From a virus: DNA of 21,533 nucleotides. The stretch is taken from positions 1 to 21,533 of IMG/VR virus record IMGVR_UViG_3300021519_000085. One strand, 5' to 3'. Below, piece by piece: positions 14,134 through 21,515 of the stretch (position 1 is the first letter of the stretch; each line of letters opens with the position of its first letter). The translations under genes were made by a program, and so were the position numbers. Below the pieces are notes generated by a model that did no database searches, had not been told where the DNA came from, and saw nothing but the letters and a program-made list of their open reading frames with translations.

Positions 14134-14892
14134 TTACCCAATTAAAAATGTATAGCCAACGCCGCCAGCCACTGCTTGGTCCACGTCTTTTTCAAGTTTT
14201 TCTATTTCTGATTGGGCTTCTGATTTAAGTGCATCGCCATTTAAGCTACCGCCGCCTTGAGGACCAGCAATAGTAGCAAATTTACTACGTGCTTCACCAA
14301 GCATAAACTTACATGTTGCTAGAGTATAGTCCTTAATCCATTGCTTGGCTAGATAATCATCTAGTAATTGTGCATCAGGACGATAATTGTAGCAGTACAA
14401 CATTAAGTTTTCTTCAGCATTAGGACGTTGTAATATAGTTAGTTTTCGTGTAGTGGCGTTCCAGCTAAATTCAATGAAACTACCAAACATACGTCCTACT
14501 AATTCTTGGTATTGTGCAAATAATTCATAGGTCAGTAAACCGCCCATATTAGAACTGCTTAACAAATATGTATTGGTATAAGCTAAATTAAACGGCTCAA
14601 ATAAAGTTCCGCCGCTGCCCATGCCTGATCTTGAACCTAAACTTCTACGGAAAATTTGACGAACTTCAATGACTTCTTTTGGGAGAATGTACTCGTTTTG
14701 ATTTTCAATAGTTGTAAGGAACATGTAGCTTTCTTCTACACTATTGCTGCCTCGTTGGCGTAATTTTGTTAACGCTTTTGTAAGGGCTACTTCATAGTGT
14801 ATAGGGTCAAGCTCAACATCAACCATGCCGCCGCCCAACATAGTGTAAACATAGTCAAATACCTCTTGTTTTTGTGTTTGCAATTCTGCCAT
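14134..14892 (-). CDS. 13: Neck protein, T4 gp13-like
   Basis: gp13 and gp14 close the filled head and form the neck to which the tail binds. Length 252 aa (T4 309 aa). Seen: N-terminal EVFDYVYTMLGGGMVDVELD, a helical start typical of marine gp13; TKALTKLRQRGSNSVEESYM; ILPKEVIEVRQIFRR (about 69-83); ELFAQYQELVGRMFGSFIEF; and a final amphipathic helix rich in Glu/Lys. The gp14-like gene starts divergently 55 bases away, so neck genes 13 and 14 sit back to back. It is leadered: late box GATAAATA (14911-14918) predicts a start near 14905 and GGAG lies in the 13-base leader. Confidence 0.8.
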   Translation of the reverse strand: MAELQTQKQEVFDYVYTMLGGGMVDVELDPIHYEVALTKALTKLRQRGSNSVEESYMFLTTIENQNEYILPKEVIEVRQIFRRSLGSRSGMGSGGTLFEPFNLAYTNTYLLSSSNMGGLLTYELFAQYQELVGRMFGSFIEFSWNATTRKLTILQRPNAEENLMLYCYNYRPDAQLLDDYLAKQWIKDYTLATCKFMLGEARSKFATIAGPQGGGSLNGDALKSEAQSEIEKLEKDVDQAVAGGVGYTFLIG

Positions 14893-14908
14893 TTGAAGTT
14901 CTCCGTCT

Positions 14909-14944
14909 AGTATTTATCGTTCCGTGTTACTTCCGATAAATACT
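14909..14944. promoter_or_regulatory. Divergent late promoters forming a perfect 11-bp inverted repeat
   Basis: AGTATTTATCG (14909-14919) and CGATAAATACT (14934-14944) are exact reverse complements separated by 14 bases. Each arm contains GATAAATA, facing minus (gp13) and plus (gp14). The predicted starts are about 14905 (minus) and 14948 (plus, the A of the gp14 start codon). Confidence 0.75.
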
Positions 14945-14947
14945 TAT

Positions 14948-16111
14948 ATGCCAAGAATATCCCTTTATAAACCAGAGCGCGGCAATGATTACGAATTCCT
15001 AGATCGACAGATTTCGGAAATGTTCACTGTTGGCGGGACTGATATTAATATACACAAATACTTAGGTCCGTTAAACCCGTCAGAGGGAGAAGCTACAGCT
15101 GATAAACCAATTTATGATGCTGTAAAAGAGACTAACATACAAGATTTGTTATTCTTAGAAAATAGAGATAGAAAGTACGATCCTGACATCTACACAATGC
15201 GAGGCATTTATAATGTACAAGATATTGACTTTAACCTAAGCCAATTTGGACTATTTTTAAGTAATGATACGTTGTTTTTAACTATCCATATTAGAGATAG
15301 TGTTAAAGCATTGGGTAGAAAAATAATGTCAGGTGATGTTATTGAACTACCACACTTAAAAGACGAGTATGCACTAAATGATTATAGCATGGCTCTTAAA
15401 AGATTTTATGTAGTTGAAGATGTTAATAGGGCCAGCGAAGGGTTTAGTCAAACTTGGTACCCACACCTGTATAGATTAAAACTAAAACAAATATACGATG
15501 GTCAAGAATATTCAGAAATATTAGATTTACCCGCAGCAGAAGGTAGCGATAAAACATTGCGTGATGTTCTCAGCACATATGAGAAAGAAATGCAGATTAA
15601 TGCTGCGGTTGTTGCCCAAGCAGAAATAGACGCTCCTAAGAGCGGATTTACCACTAGCCATTTTTATACTGTTGCTACTAACGATGATGGCACTGTATCA
15701 TTACAAACTGCTGACGAAACTGCAATTGATGCTAGCAACATTAGTACCAGTACAGACGAGATTGTTAATCGTCCTGCAAGAGAAGGATATTCTGGATACT
15801 TGTTAAATTACGGTGATAGCAGTACACCTAATGCTGCTCCATACGGGTTTGGTATACAATTTCCTAGAAATCCATATGAAGGCGATTATTTTTTAAGAAC
15901 AGATTACTTGCCTAATAGAATGTTCCGCTTTGACGGAACACGTTGGTTGAAAGTTAAAGATGATGTAAGAATGACTTTGAGTAACACATTAGACAGATAT
16001 ACACAAAAAACATCGTTTATTAATAACACCAATACTAATAATATTGACGGTCAAGTCGTTCCTGAAAGACAATCGTTGTCGCAGGCACTTAAACCAAAGG
16101 CAGATAATTAA
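14948..16111 (+). CDS. 14: gp14-like neck protein, 387 aa
   Basis: The start at 14948 (MPRISLYKPERGNDYEFLDR) is chosen over an in-frame ATG at 14924 because the upstream stretch contains the late box GATAAATA and no ribosome binding site; the predicted transcription start is the A of this ATG. The pattern of the first 190 residues (YEFLDRQISEMFTVGGTDIN, FLENRDRKYDPDIY, NLSQFGLFLSNDTLFLTI, GDVIELPHLKDEYALN, FSQTWYPHLYRLKLK) is that of marine T4-like neck proteins of the gp14 group. T4 gp14 has 256 aa, so the C-terminus is extended. The extension holds YEGDYFLRTDYLPNRMFRFD followed by GTRWLKV, the same kind of module seen in the sheath insertion. It overlaps the next gene by one base (TAATG). 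Confidence 0.7.
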   Translation: MPRISLYKPERGNDYEFLDRQISEMFTVGGTDINIHKYLGPLNPSEGEATADKPIYDAVKETNIQDLLFLENRDRKYDPDIYTMRGIYNVQDIDFNLSQFGLFLSNDTLFLTIHIRDSVKALGRKIMSGDVIELPHLKDEYALNDYSMALKRFYVVEDVNRASEGFSQTWYPHLYRLKLKQIYDGQEYSEILDLPAAEGSDKTLRDVLSTYEKEMQINAAVVAQAEIDAPKSGFTTSHFYTVATNDDGTVSLQTADETAIDASNISTSTDEIVNRPAREGYSGYLLNYGDSSTPNAAPYGFGIQFPRNPYEGDYFLRTDYLPNRMFRFDGTRWLKVKDDVRMTLSNTLDRYTQKTSFINNTNTNNIDGQVVPERQSLSQALKPKADN

Positions 16112-17535
16112 TGCAACATTTTTACGATGGTCAAGTAAGACGTTATATTACTCAGCTGATGAGAATAGTCAGCAACTTTCCTGTTAAGGATGGTAAGGGG
16201 AAGCAAACAACTGTACCTGTAATGTATGGTGATTTAACTAGACAAGTATCTAATATAATTCGTGAGAATAGTGAAAATAAATTGCCCAGTGCTCCGCGTA
16301 TGGCTGTTTATATTACAGCATTGGAATTAGATAAGGATCGTTTAACTGACTCAACCTATACTCGTTCAGTTAATATTAGAGAACGTTCATTTGATACAGC
16401 AACAGGCGAGTATCAAAATAGTCAAGGTCCTAACTATACTGTTGAAAGATTAATACCTACTCCATATATGATGCGAGCCAATGTAGATATATGGACCAGT
16501 AATACTGATCAAAAATTACAAATATTAGAACAATTACTAGTGTTGTTTAATCCTAGTTTAGAAATTCAAACAACTGATAATTTTATTGACTGGACTAGCA
16601 TTACTGTTGTTAACTTAGAAAGTGTACAGTTTACTAATCGTAGTATACCTGTAGGTGTCGAATCAGAAATAGATATTGCTACACTGACTTTTAGCATACC
16701 CATTTATATTAGTCCGCCTAGTAAAGTTAAAAAGATGGGTGTTATCACCAACGTTATTACTTCTATGTTTGATGAAACTAGAGGAACTATTGAGGACGGA
16801 GTAAGTGCTCCAGAAGTTAATGCGTATGACGACTTTGCAGTACCTGGTTCAATTGGTAACGAGTTTGGTAAGAAAGCTGCAACGGCCTTAACTGATAAAA
16901 TGGCCAATGTTAACTATAACACATATGGTGTATATGTTGAAGGTACAACTGCTAAACTTATTAGCAAGGGTACAATAGGATCAAAGAACTGGCGAGAAAT
17001 TTTTGAAGCACTACCGGGAAATTATGTTGCTGATGTAAGCAGGATATATCTAACCAATTTAGATAGCGATGTAACTATAACAGGAACAGTGAGTCTTAAT
17101 CCATTTGATGAAGGTGTTATTGCTGTAAATTGGGATGCTGATAGTTTCCCTCAAGACACTATTATTTCTAGTAGTATAGCTAGCAGAACCAGCATTGATT
17201 ATATCATTGACCCAACAAGATTTGATCCTAGATCTATTAAAGCTTCTGGAATTAGAATCTTATTATTAGAAGATGTAGGCAACGAAGATGCTGTTGAAAA
17301 CTCTGTAGCATGGCGTAATAATGACGGTAGCGGATTGGTTGCTAGTGCTAATGATATTGTAGAGTGGGATGGTTCTAAATGGAATATCATCTTTGCTTCA
17401 AATACAATAACAGAAGTTACGTATATCACTAATTTAAATACTGGTGTTCAGTATAGATTTACTAACGGTAGTTGGTTAAAGAGTGTAGACGGTGAATATC
17501 CAATAGGCGCTTGGAGGTTTGACCTCTACGGATAA
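16111..17535 (+). CDS. 15: Tail terminator / sheath stabiliser, T4 gp15-like, 474 aa
   Basis: gp15 caps the tail and joins it to the head neck. The T4 pattern is visible: FYDGQVRRYITQLMRIVSNF at the start (T4 FYNSSFRRYATLMGDLFSN), VPVMYGD, PRMAVYITALELD, RLIPTPYMMRANVDIWT, LQILEQLLVLFNPSLEIQ (T4 MFQIVEQILPYFQPHFN) and a PP motif at ISPPSKVK. T4 gp15 is 272 aa; here about 200 extra residues follow (from about 205), with a W-x-G-S-x-W and LNTGVQYRFTNGSWLK segment like the modules of the sheath insertion. It starts inside the stop codon of gp14, so the two neck/tail-completion proteins are translationally coupled. Confidence 0.82.
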   Translation: MQHFYDGQVRRYITQLMRIVSNFPVKDGKGKQTTVPVMYGDLTRQVSNIIRENSENKLPSAPRMAVYITALELDKDRLTDSTYTRSVNIRERSFDTATGEYQNSQGPNYTVERLIPTPYMMRANVDIWTSNTDQKLQILEQLLVLFNPSLEIQTTDNFIDWTSITVVNLESVQFTNRSIPVGVESEIDIATLTFSIPIYISPPSKVKKMGVITNVITSMFDETRGTIEDGVSAPEVNAYDDFAVPGSIGNEFGKKAATALTDKMANVNYNTYGVYVEGTTAKLISKGTIGSKNWREIFEALPGNYVADVSRIYLTNLDSDVTITGTVSLNPFDEGVIAVNWDADSFPQDTIISSSIASRTSIDYIIDPTRFDPRSIKASGIRILLLEDVGNEDAVENSVAWRNNDGSGLVASANDIVEWDGSKWNIIFASNTITEVTYITNLNTGVQYRFTNGSWLKSVDGEYPIGAWRFDLYG

Positions 17536-17538
17536 TTA
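17531..17538 (+). promoter_or_regulatory. Possible late-type box GATAATTA ahead of Nudix gene
   Basis: One mismatch to the local GATAAATA consensus, overlapping the gp15 stop codon and five bases from the Nudix ATG, the same spacing as other candidate leaderless genes. Weak on its own. Confidence 0.35.
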
Positions 17539-17543
17539 TCTAT

Positions 17544-17981
17544 ATGCATGATATTAACTGTAGTGGTGCCTTATTTTATACCCTGAATACTCGTAGATTT
17601 TTATTCTTGTATCGTAAGAACGGAAAACGTTCTAACCAATGGGGTATAGTTGGCGGAACCAATGAAGGTGTTGAAACTCCATGGGAAGGGTTACAACGTG
17701 AAATTACTGAAGAAATTGGTTCCATCCCTGAAACAATTAAAACAATTCCCTTAGAAACTTTTATTTCTTCTGATGAAAAGTTTCATTTTCACACGTATCT
17801 GTGTATCATTAAAGATGAGTTTATTCCAAAATTAAACGATGAACACGACGGCTATGCATGGGTAGGATACCAAAACTGGCCTAAGCCATTACATCGCGGA
17901 TTGCGTAATACTCTAACCAGTAGAATAAATCGTGCCAAATTAGAAACTGTGTTGCGTTTAGCAGATTTACTTGACCAATAA
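17544..17981 (+). CDS. Nudix hydrolase, 145 aa
   Basis: Nudix enzymes cleave nucleoside diphosphates linked to another moiety; the substrate here is unknown. The Nudix box G-x5-E-x7-REUxEExGU is complete at residues 38-60 apart from Ser at the last position: G38, E44, R52-E53, E56-E57, G59. A hydrophobic N-terminal strand with LYRKNGKRSNQWGIVGG precedes it. The protein has the compact length usual for MutT-type proteins. It could sanitise damaged nucleotides, degrade signalling nucleotides such as ADP-ribose or Ap4A, or act on nucleotide sugars; the heptose operon next door makes the last worth considering, but there is no direct evidence. No Shine-Dalgarno is apparent. Confidence 0.85.
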   Translation: MHDINCSGALFYTLNTRRFLFLYRKNGKRSNQWGIVGGTNEGVETPWEGLQREITEEIGSIPETIKTIPLETFISSDEKFHFHTYLCIIKDEFIPKLNDEHDGYAWVGYQNWPKPLHRGLRNTLTSRINRAKLETVLRLADLLDQ

Positions 17982-17999
17982 CTAAAACGACTGTATAAT
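17971..17999 (+). promoter_or_regulatory. Sigma70-type promoter of the heptose operon
   Basis: TTGACC (17971-17976), a 17-base spacer, TATAAT (17994-17999): 11 of 12 consensus bases. The -35 lies in the last codons of the Nudix gene. Placing +1 seven bases after the -10 puts it on 18006, the A of the hldE ATG, so this mRNA would be leaderless. Confidence 0.75.
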
Positions 18000-18005
18000 A
18001 ACAAT

Positions 18006-19151
18006 ATGACTAGAGTAGCTGTTCTTGGCGATATTATCATCGACCGTTATATATATGGTACAGCAGAGCGACTAAGCCCTGAAGCACCGGTACCTATTGT
18101 TCGGCATCAAACTACATTTGATCGTAGCGGTGGCGCAGGCAATCTTTACGAGAATCTAAAGAGTTTAGGCGTTGATGTTGACCTATTAGATTTTAGTAGT
18201 CCAAAATGTATTAAAACTCGTGTGTTCTGCGATGGACATTATGTTACACGCATAGATCAGGACCATGCTACAGACGGTATGGATGTGTTAACAGCAGTTG
18301 AAAAAATTGATTTTTCACATTATGAATATGTTGTGCTCAGTGACTATGCAAAAGGAGTGCTAGATCAATCTACTAATATTATTAAACATATTAACCAGTA
18401 TGATTGTAAAGTAATTGTAGACCCAAAAAAACCTGCAAGCTATTATGAAGGTGCATGGTTGGTAAAACCTAATATGAAAGAAAATACTGAATATGGATTT
18501 TCTAGTTGGCCTACTAATTGGATTGTTACTGATTCTAAAAATGCCGTTAGCGCACGTATTGATGGCGTAAGTTATAAAGTACAACCTAAACAGGTTGAAG
18601 TCAATGATGTTACAGGTGCAGGTGATTGTTTCTTAGCAGCTTTTGTATATGCTCTAACTAAAGGCTATAACTATGAAAAATGTATTAGAATTGCAACTGC
18701 TGCATCAACAGAATCTGTAAAACACACCGGCACCTACGTTTTAAAACTTTCAGATGTTGAGGAAACTGTTGTTTTTACTAATGGGTGTTTTGATATTTTA
18801 CATACTGGTCATTTAGAACTATTAAAGTATGCAAAGACTCTAGGTAGTACACTGGTTGTAGGTGTTAATAGTGATGCTAGCGTTAAACGGTTAAAGGGTA
18901 ACAATCGTCCTATTAATAGTGAAATAACTAGGGCTCATCAATTAAATGCGCTACCGTGGGTTGACGAAGTTATTATATTTGACAATGAATCTCCTTATAG
19001 TTTAATTAAAAGTTTGCAACCTAACATAATAGTTAAGGGCGGAGATTATACTGTAGAACAAGTAGTAGGACATGATTTAGCAAATGTCGTTATCTTTCCT
19101 ACAATAGAAGGACATTCTACAACTAAAATTATAGAGGCAACACAAAAATGA
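18006..19151 (+). CDS. hldE: Bifunctional heptose kinase/adenylyltransferase HldE (RfaE)
   Basis: HldE phosphorylates D-glycero-beta-D-manno-heptose 7-phosphate at C1 and later adenylylates heptose 1-phosphate to ADP-D,D-heptose. Seen: N-terminal ribokinase/PfkB domain with GDIIIDRYIYGTAERLSPEA, SGGAGN (41-46) and the anion-hole motif DVTGAGDCF (201-209, catalytic base D207). The C-terminal cytidylyltransferase-like domain has FTNGCFDILHTGHLELLKYA (HxGH at 266-269), VVGVNSDASVKRLKG and EGHSTTKII (368-376). It has 381 aa against 477 in E. coli, with both catalytic domains kept and the linker and loops trimmed. It is the first gene of an overlapping operon (its stop overlaps the hldD ATG), and is driven by a near-consensus promoter with no ribosome binding site. 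Confidence 0.93.
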   Translation: MTRVAVLGDIIIDRYIYGTAERLSPEAPVPIVRHQTTFDRSGGAGNLYENLKSLGVDVDLLDFSSPKCIKTRVFCDGHYVTRIDQDHATDGMDVLTAVEKIDFSHYEYVVLSDYAKGVLDQSTNIIKHINQYDCKVIVDPKKPASYYEGAWLVKPNMKENTEYGFSSWPTNWIVTDSKNAVSARIDGVSYKVQPKQVEVNDVTGAGDCFLAAFVYALTKGYNYEKCIRIATAASTESVKHTGTYVLKLSDVEETVVFTNGCFDILHTGHLELLKYAKTLGSTLVVGVNSDASVKRLKGNNRPINSEITRAHQLNALPWVDEVIIFDNESPYSLIKSLQPNIIVKGGDYTVEQVVGHDLANVVIFPTIEGHSTTKIIEATQK

Positions 19152-19966
19152 AAATATTAGTTACAGGTAGTAACGGATTTATTGGACAAAATCTTGCACG
19201 ATATCTAACAACACAAGGACACCAAGTAGAAGGCTGGGAGTACATTCCTAATACGCTTCCTGATCCCAGCGGATATGACTGGGTAGTTCATCTAGGTGCG
19301 ATTAGTTCAACTACATTCATAGACGTTGACAAAATTATAGAACAAAATTATGAATATAGTATGCAATTACTGCAACTATGCGATACCATGGGTGTTAATT
19401 TTCAATATGCATCTAGTGCTAGTGTATATGGGCCAACTACACACTTTACAGAAGACGGCCCCTTACAACCACAAAGTCCGTATGCATGGACCAAATATTT
19501 GTTTGATAGATTTATTACATTAAACTTAGAGTTCTTTGATATTAAAGTTCAAGGGTTCCGCTATTTTAATGTATATGGCCCATTAGAGGAACATAAGGGC
19601 GAGCAAGCTAGTCCTTATACAAAATTTACTAAACAAGCAAAAGAAAATCGTGTTATTAAATTGTTTGAAGGTAGTAAAGAGTTTAAAAGAGATTTTGTAT
19701 CTGTTGATGACGTGTGCAAAGTACATGAAAAAATGTTTGATTCAGTACAAAAGGGAATTTTTAATGTTGGAACAGGGCAAGCTGTTAGCTTTGATGAAGT
19801 AGCTCAAACTATTGCTCAAAAATATAATGCTGCTGTTGAATATGTTCCTGTTCCAGAAAATCTTAAAAGTCAATATCAGACCTATACTTGTGCAAATCTA
19901 ACAAAATTAAATAATACAATAGACATGCAATGGACACATATAAAGGATTACATCAATGACAACTAG
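19148..19966 (+). CDS. hldD: ADP-L-glycero-D-manno-heptose 6-epimerase HldD (RfaD)
   Basis: HldD converts ADP-D-glycero-D-manno-heptose to ADP-L-glycero-D-manno-heptose, the donor for the LPS inner core. Seen: Rossmann motif GSNGFIG (7-13), NYEYSMQLL, YASSASVYG (87-95), active-site Y112-x3-K116, GFRYFNVYGP (136-145), EEHKG, KLFEGSKEFKRDFVSVDDV (171-189), GIFNVGTG and EYVPVPENLKSQYQTYT. The wording follows E. coli HldD closely (E. coli has FRYFNVYGP, KLFEGSENFKRDFV and YIPFPDKLKGRYQA). Length 272 aa against 310. The ATG overlaps the hldE stop by four bases and the stop overlaps the cupin start, indicating one mRNA. Confidence 0.95.
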   Translation: MKILVTGSNGFIGQNLARYLTTQGHQVEGWEYIPNTLPDPSGYDWVVHLGAISSTTFIDVDKIIEQNYEYSMQLLQLCDTMGVNFQYASSASVYGPTTHFTEDGPLQPQSPYAWTKYLFDRFITLNLEFFDIKVQGFRYFNVYGPLEEHKGEQASPYTKFTKQAKENRVIKLFEGSKEFKRDFVSVDDVCKVHEKMFDSVQKGIFNVGTGQAVSFDEVAQTIAQKYNAAVEYVPVPENLKSQYQTYTCANLTKLNNTIDMQWTHIKDYINDN

Positions 19967-20351
19967 ACAAAGTGGAGTAGTACGCAAAGGCTGGGGTTAC
20001 GAATTAATTTGGGCAACCAACGACAAGTACTGTGGAAAGATTATGGTATTTGAAAAAGCAGGTGCAAAGTTCAGCATGCATTTTCATAAAGATAAAGATG
20101 AAACATGGTTTGTAAACAGCGGAAAGTTTAAGCTGCGGTGGATTGATACTAATACTGCTACTATCTACGAGAAGGATCTAGCAGAAGGTGAAACTTGGCA
20201 CAATCCACCATTACAGCCGCATCAATTAGAAGCATTAGAAGATAATAGCTCACTAACCGAAGTTAGTACTGCTGATAGTGTGGAAGATAATTATAGGTTG
20301 CTGCCTGGTGATAGTCAAGCAGTAGAACTTGTAGAAGATACCAATGAGTGA
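19956..20351 (+). CDS. Small cupin-fold protein in the heptose operon, 131 aa
   Basis: A one-domain cupin with the full metal set: G36-x5-H42-x-H44-x4-E49-x6-G56 and, in the second motif, G78 ... P84 ... H89. The K-GWGYE-like start and the motif order resemble the phosphomannose-isomerase-type cupin at the C-terminus of ManC and stand-alone sugar-processing cupins. Its substrate is unknown. Because it sits between hldD and gmhB, overlapping both, it probably acts on a sugar phosphate of the pathway; a GmhA-like isomerase role is one hypothesis, since no GmhA is visible. Overlap of 11 bases with hldD and 8 bases with gmhB. Confidence 0.8.
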   Translation: MTTRQSGVVRKGWGYELIWATNDKYCGKIMVFEKAGAKFSMHFHKDKDETWFVNSGKFKLRWIDTNTATIYEKDLAEGETWHNPPLQPHQLEALEDNSSLTEVSTADSVEDNYRLLPGDSQAVELVEDTNE

Positions 20352-21003
20352 AGTTTATCGTTGGGGTCAACCTAATACCGCAGTTGTTGAGCAACCGGTA
20401 TATCAGGACTATATGCAGCGTCCTGATTATATTGCTCCTAAGTGTGTAGTTGGGCTAGATCGCGATGGTGTTATCAATAAAGACTTAGGAACCTACTGTT
20501 GGAAAATTTCTGACTTTAGCCCTATTCCTGGTAGTCTAGAAGCAATTGCTAGGATCAGGCGACTCGGTCATAAGGTTGCTGTTATTACAAATCAAGGAGG
20601 AATAGAAAAAAAACTGTTTACTCCTAATGATGTAGATGCGTTACATCAGCATATGCTTAACCTATTAGGTGCTGCAGGGTGTCCTAGTATTGATGCTATC
20701 TATTACAGTGCTAGCGGGCGCAAAGATGACGAGTTTGCTAAACCCAATACAGGCATGTTCAAACGTTGTGAAAAAGAACATGCTTGGAAAAAATTAAAGT
20801 TTGCAGACGGCTATTATGTTGGTGACAAAATAAGTGATCTTAAAGCTGCCCATAAGGTTAATGCAATCCCTATTCTAGTGCGTACAGGATATGGTAAAGA
20901 AACAGAACAAGAATTAAACCGGTTCGCTTATAAAGAAATAAAAAAACGTACCAAAATTTTTGATACGCTTTTAGATTTTGCTGTTTGGCTAGAAAATAAT
21001 TAA
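20344..21003 (+). CDS. gmhB: Heptose 1,7-bisphosphate 7-phosphatase GmhB-like (HAD family)
   Basis: GmhB removes the 7-phosphate from D-glycero-D-manno-heptose 1,7-bisphosphate, between the two HldE steps. HAD motifs: GLDRDGVIN (37-45; nucleophile D39, acid/base D41), VITNQGGI (80-87), KPNTGMF (133-139), YVGDKISDLKAA (158-169; D161, D165). The order and wording follow E. coli GmhB. Two differences: an N-terminal extension of about 30 residues, and loss of the four-Cys/His zinc loop before KPNTGM (here YYSASGRKDDEFAKP has no Cys). This places it with the Zn-free members or gives it altered substrate choice. 219 aa against 191. It ends head-to-head with the minus-strand gene at 21000. Confidence 0.85.
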   Translation: MSEVYRWGQPNTAVVEQPVYQDYMQRPDYIAPKCVVGLDRDGVINKDLGTYCWKISDFSPIPGSLEAIARIRRLGHKVAVITNQGGIEKKLFTPNDVDALHQHMLNLLGAAGCPSIDAIYYSASGRKDDEFAKPNTGMFKRCEKEHAWKKLKFADGYYVGDKISDLKAAHKVNAIPILVRTGYGKETEQELNRFAYKEIKKRTKIFDTLLDFAVWLENN

Positions 21004-21515
21004 GCCTGCGCTTCGCCCCATCTCAACACAATGTTACACGGTACTGCGCTGCCAGCAGCCTTATACACGTTGATAGCTAATACGTCAGGACCGTTAGGAT
21101 AACATCCTCTACCACCTAGGGTAGTATTAGTAAGTTCTTTAAGTTCACCTAGATCAAGTGCAGAGTTAGTACCTGGTGATGCAACGAACGAGAATACAGT
21201 TTCACCTGGTAACGCATAAGGCGGTTGACCAAATTTAAATGTTACTGTAGTAGTGCCCGGAGTAATTGTAGTACTGGTCGATGTCTGCGTTAACGTTACA
21301 CGGTAATACTGCGTACTAAAATATGTAACTAGTGTTGCGGTTGATACGAATGTACCTGCTGGAAACAGTGCGTCACTAACTTCAGTACCGGCTGCTGCGC
21401 CACCGTTTTCCCAGTTTGTCTTACTAAAGAGTAATGTACTGGTATTTTGTACAGCGTACTTCTTAGTAACAGTCAGTCCAGTAGTTGCTGTAGATGAGTT
21501 AGCATTTTGACTCAT
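21000..21515 (-). CDS. Probable virion structural protein, 171 aa (tail/baseplate-associated)
   Basis: Start taken at 21515 (MSQNANSSTATTG); an in-frame GTG lies two codons upstream. Seen: Ser/Thr/Asn-rich beta-type sequence without membrane segment, and a C-terminal block ELKELTNTTLGGRGCYPNGP followed by DVLAINVYKAAGSA and IVLRWGEAQA. I recall this block from the C-terminus of structural proteins in marine T4-like phages, hence the call. Its 3' end overlaps the convergent gmhB gene by four bases. Its promoter is outside or at the window edge; no ATAAATA box is visible in the short upstream sequence. Confidence 0.65.
   Translation of the reverse strand: MSQNANSSTATTGLTVTKKYAVQNTSTLLFSKTNWENGGAAAGTEVSDALFPAGTFVSTATLVTYFSTQYYRVTLTQTSTSTTITPGTTTVTFKFGQPPYALPGETVFSFVASPGTNSALDLGELKELTNTTLGGRGCYPNGPDVLAINVYKAAGSAVPCNIVLRWGEAQA

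Noticed and set aside
14924-14947. Upstream start for gp14 (MLLPINTY...)
   Set aside because: This stretch contains the late promoter box, lacks a Shine-Dalgarno and is upstream of the predicted transcription start; MPRISLYK is the usual N-terminus of the family as I recall it.
15921-15940. Inverted repeat TGTTCCG / CGGAACA in gp14
   Set aside because: It lies inside a conserved protein module with short arms and no regulatory context; probably a by-product of coding.
17618-17635. Small hairpin AGAACG / CGTTCT in the Nudix gene
   Set aside because: Six-base arms in coding sequence without neighbouring signals.
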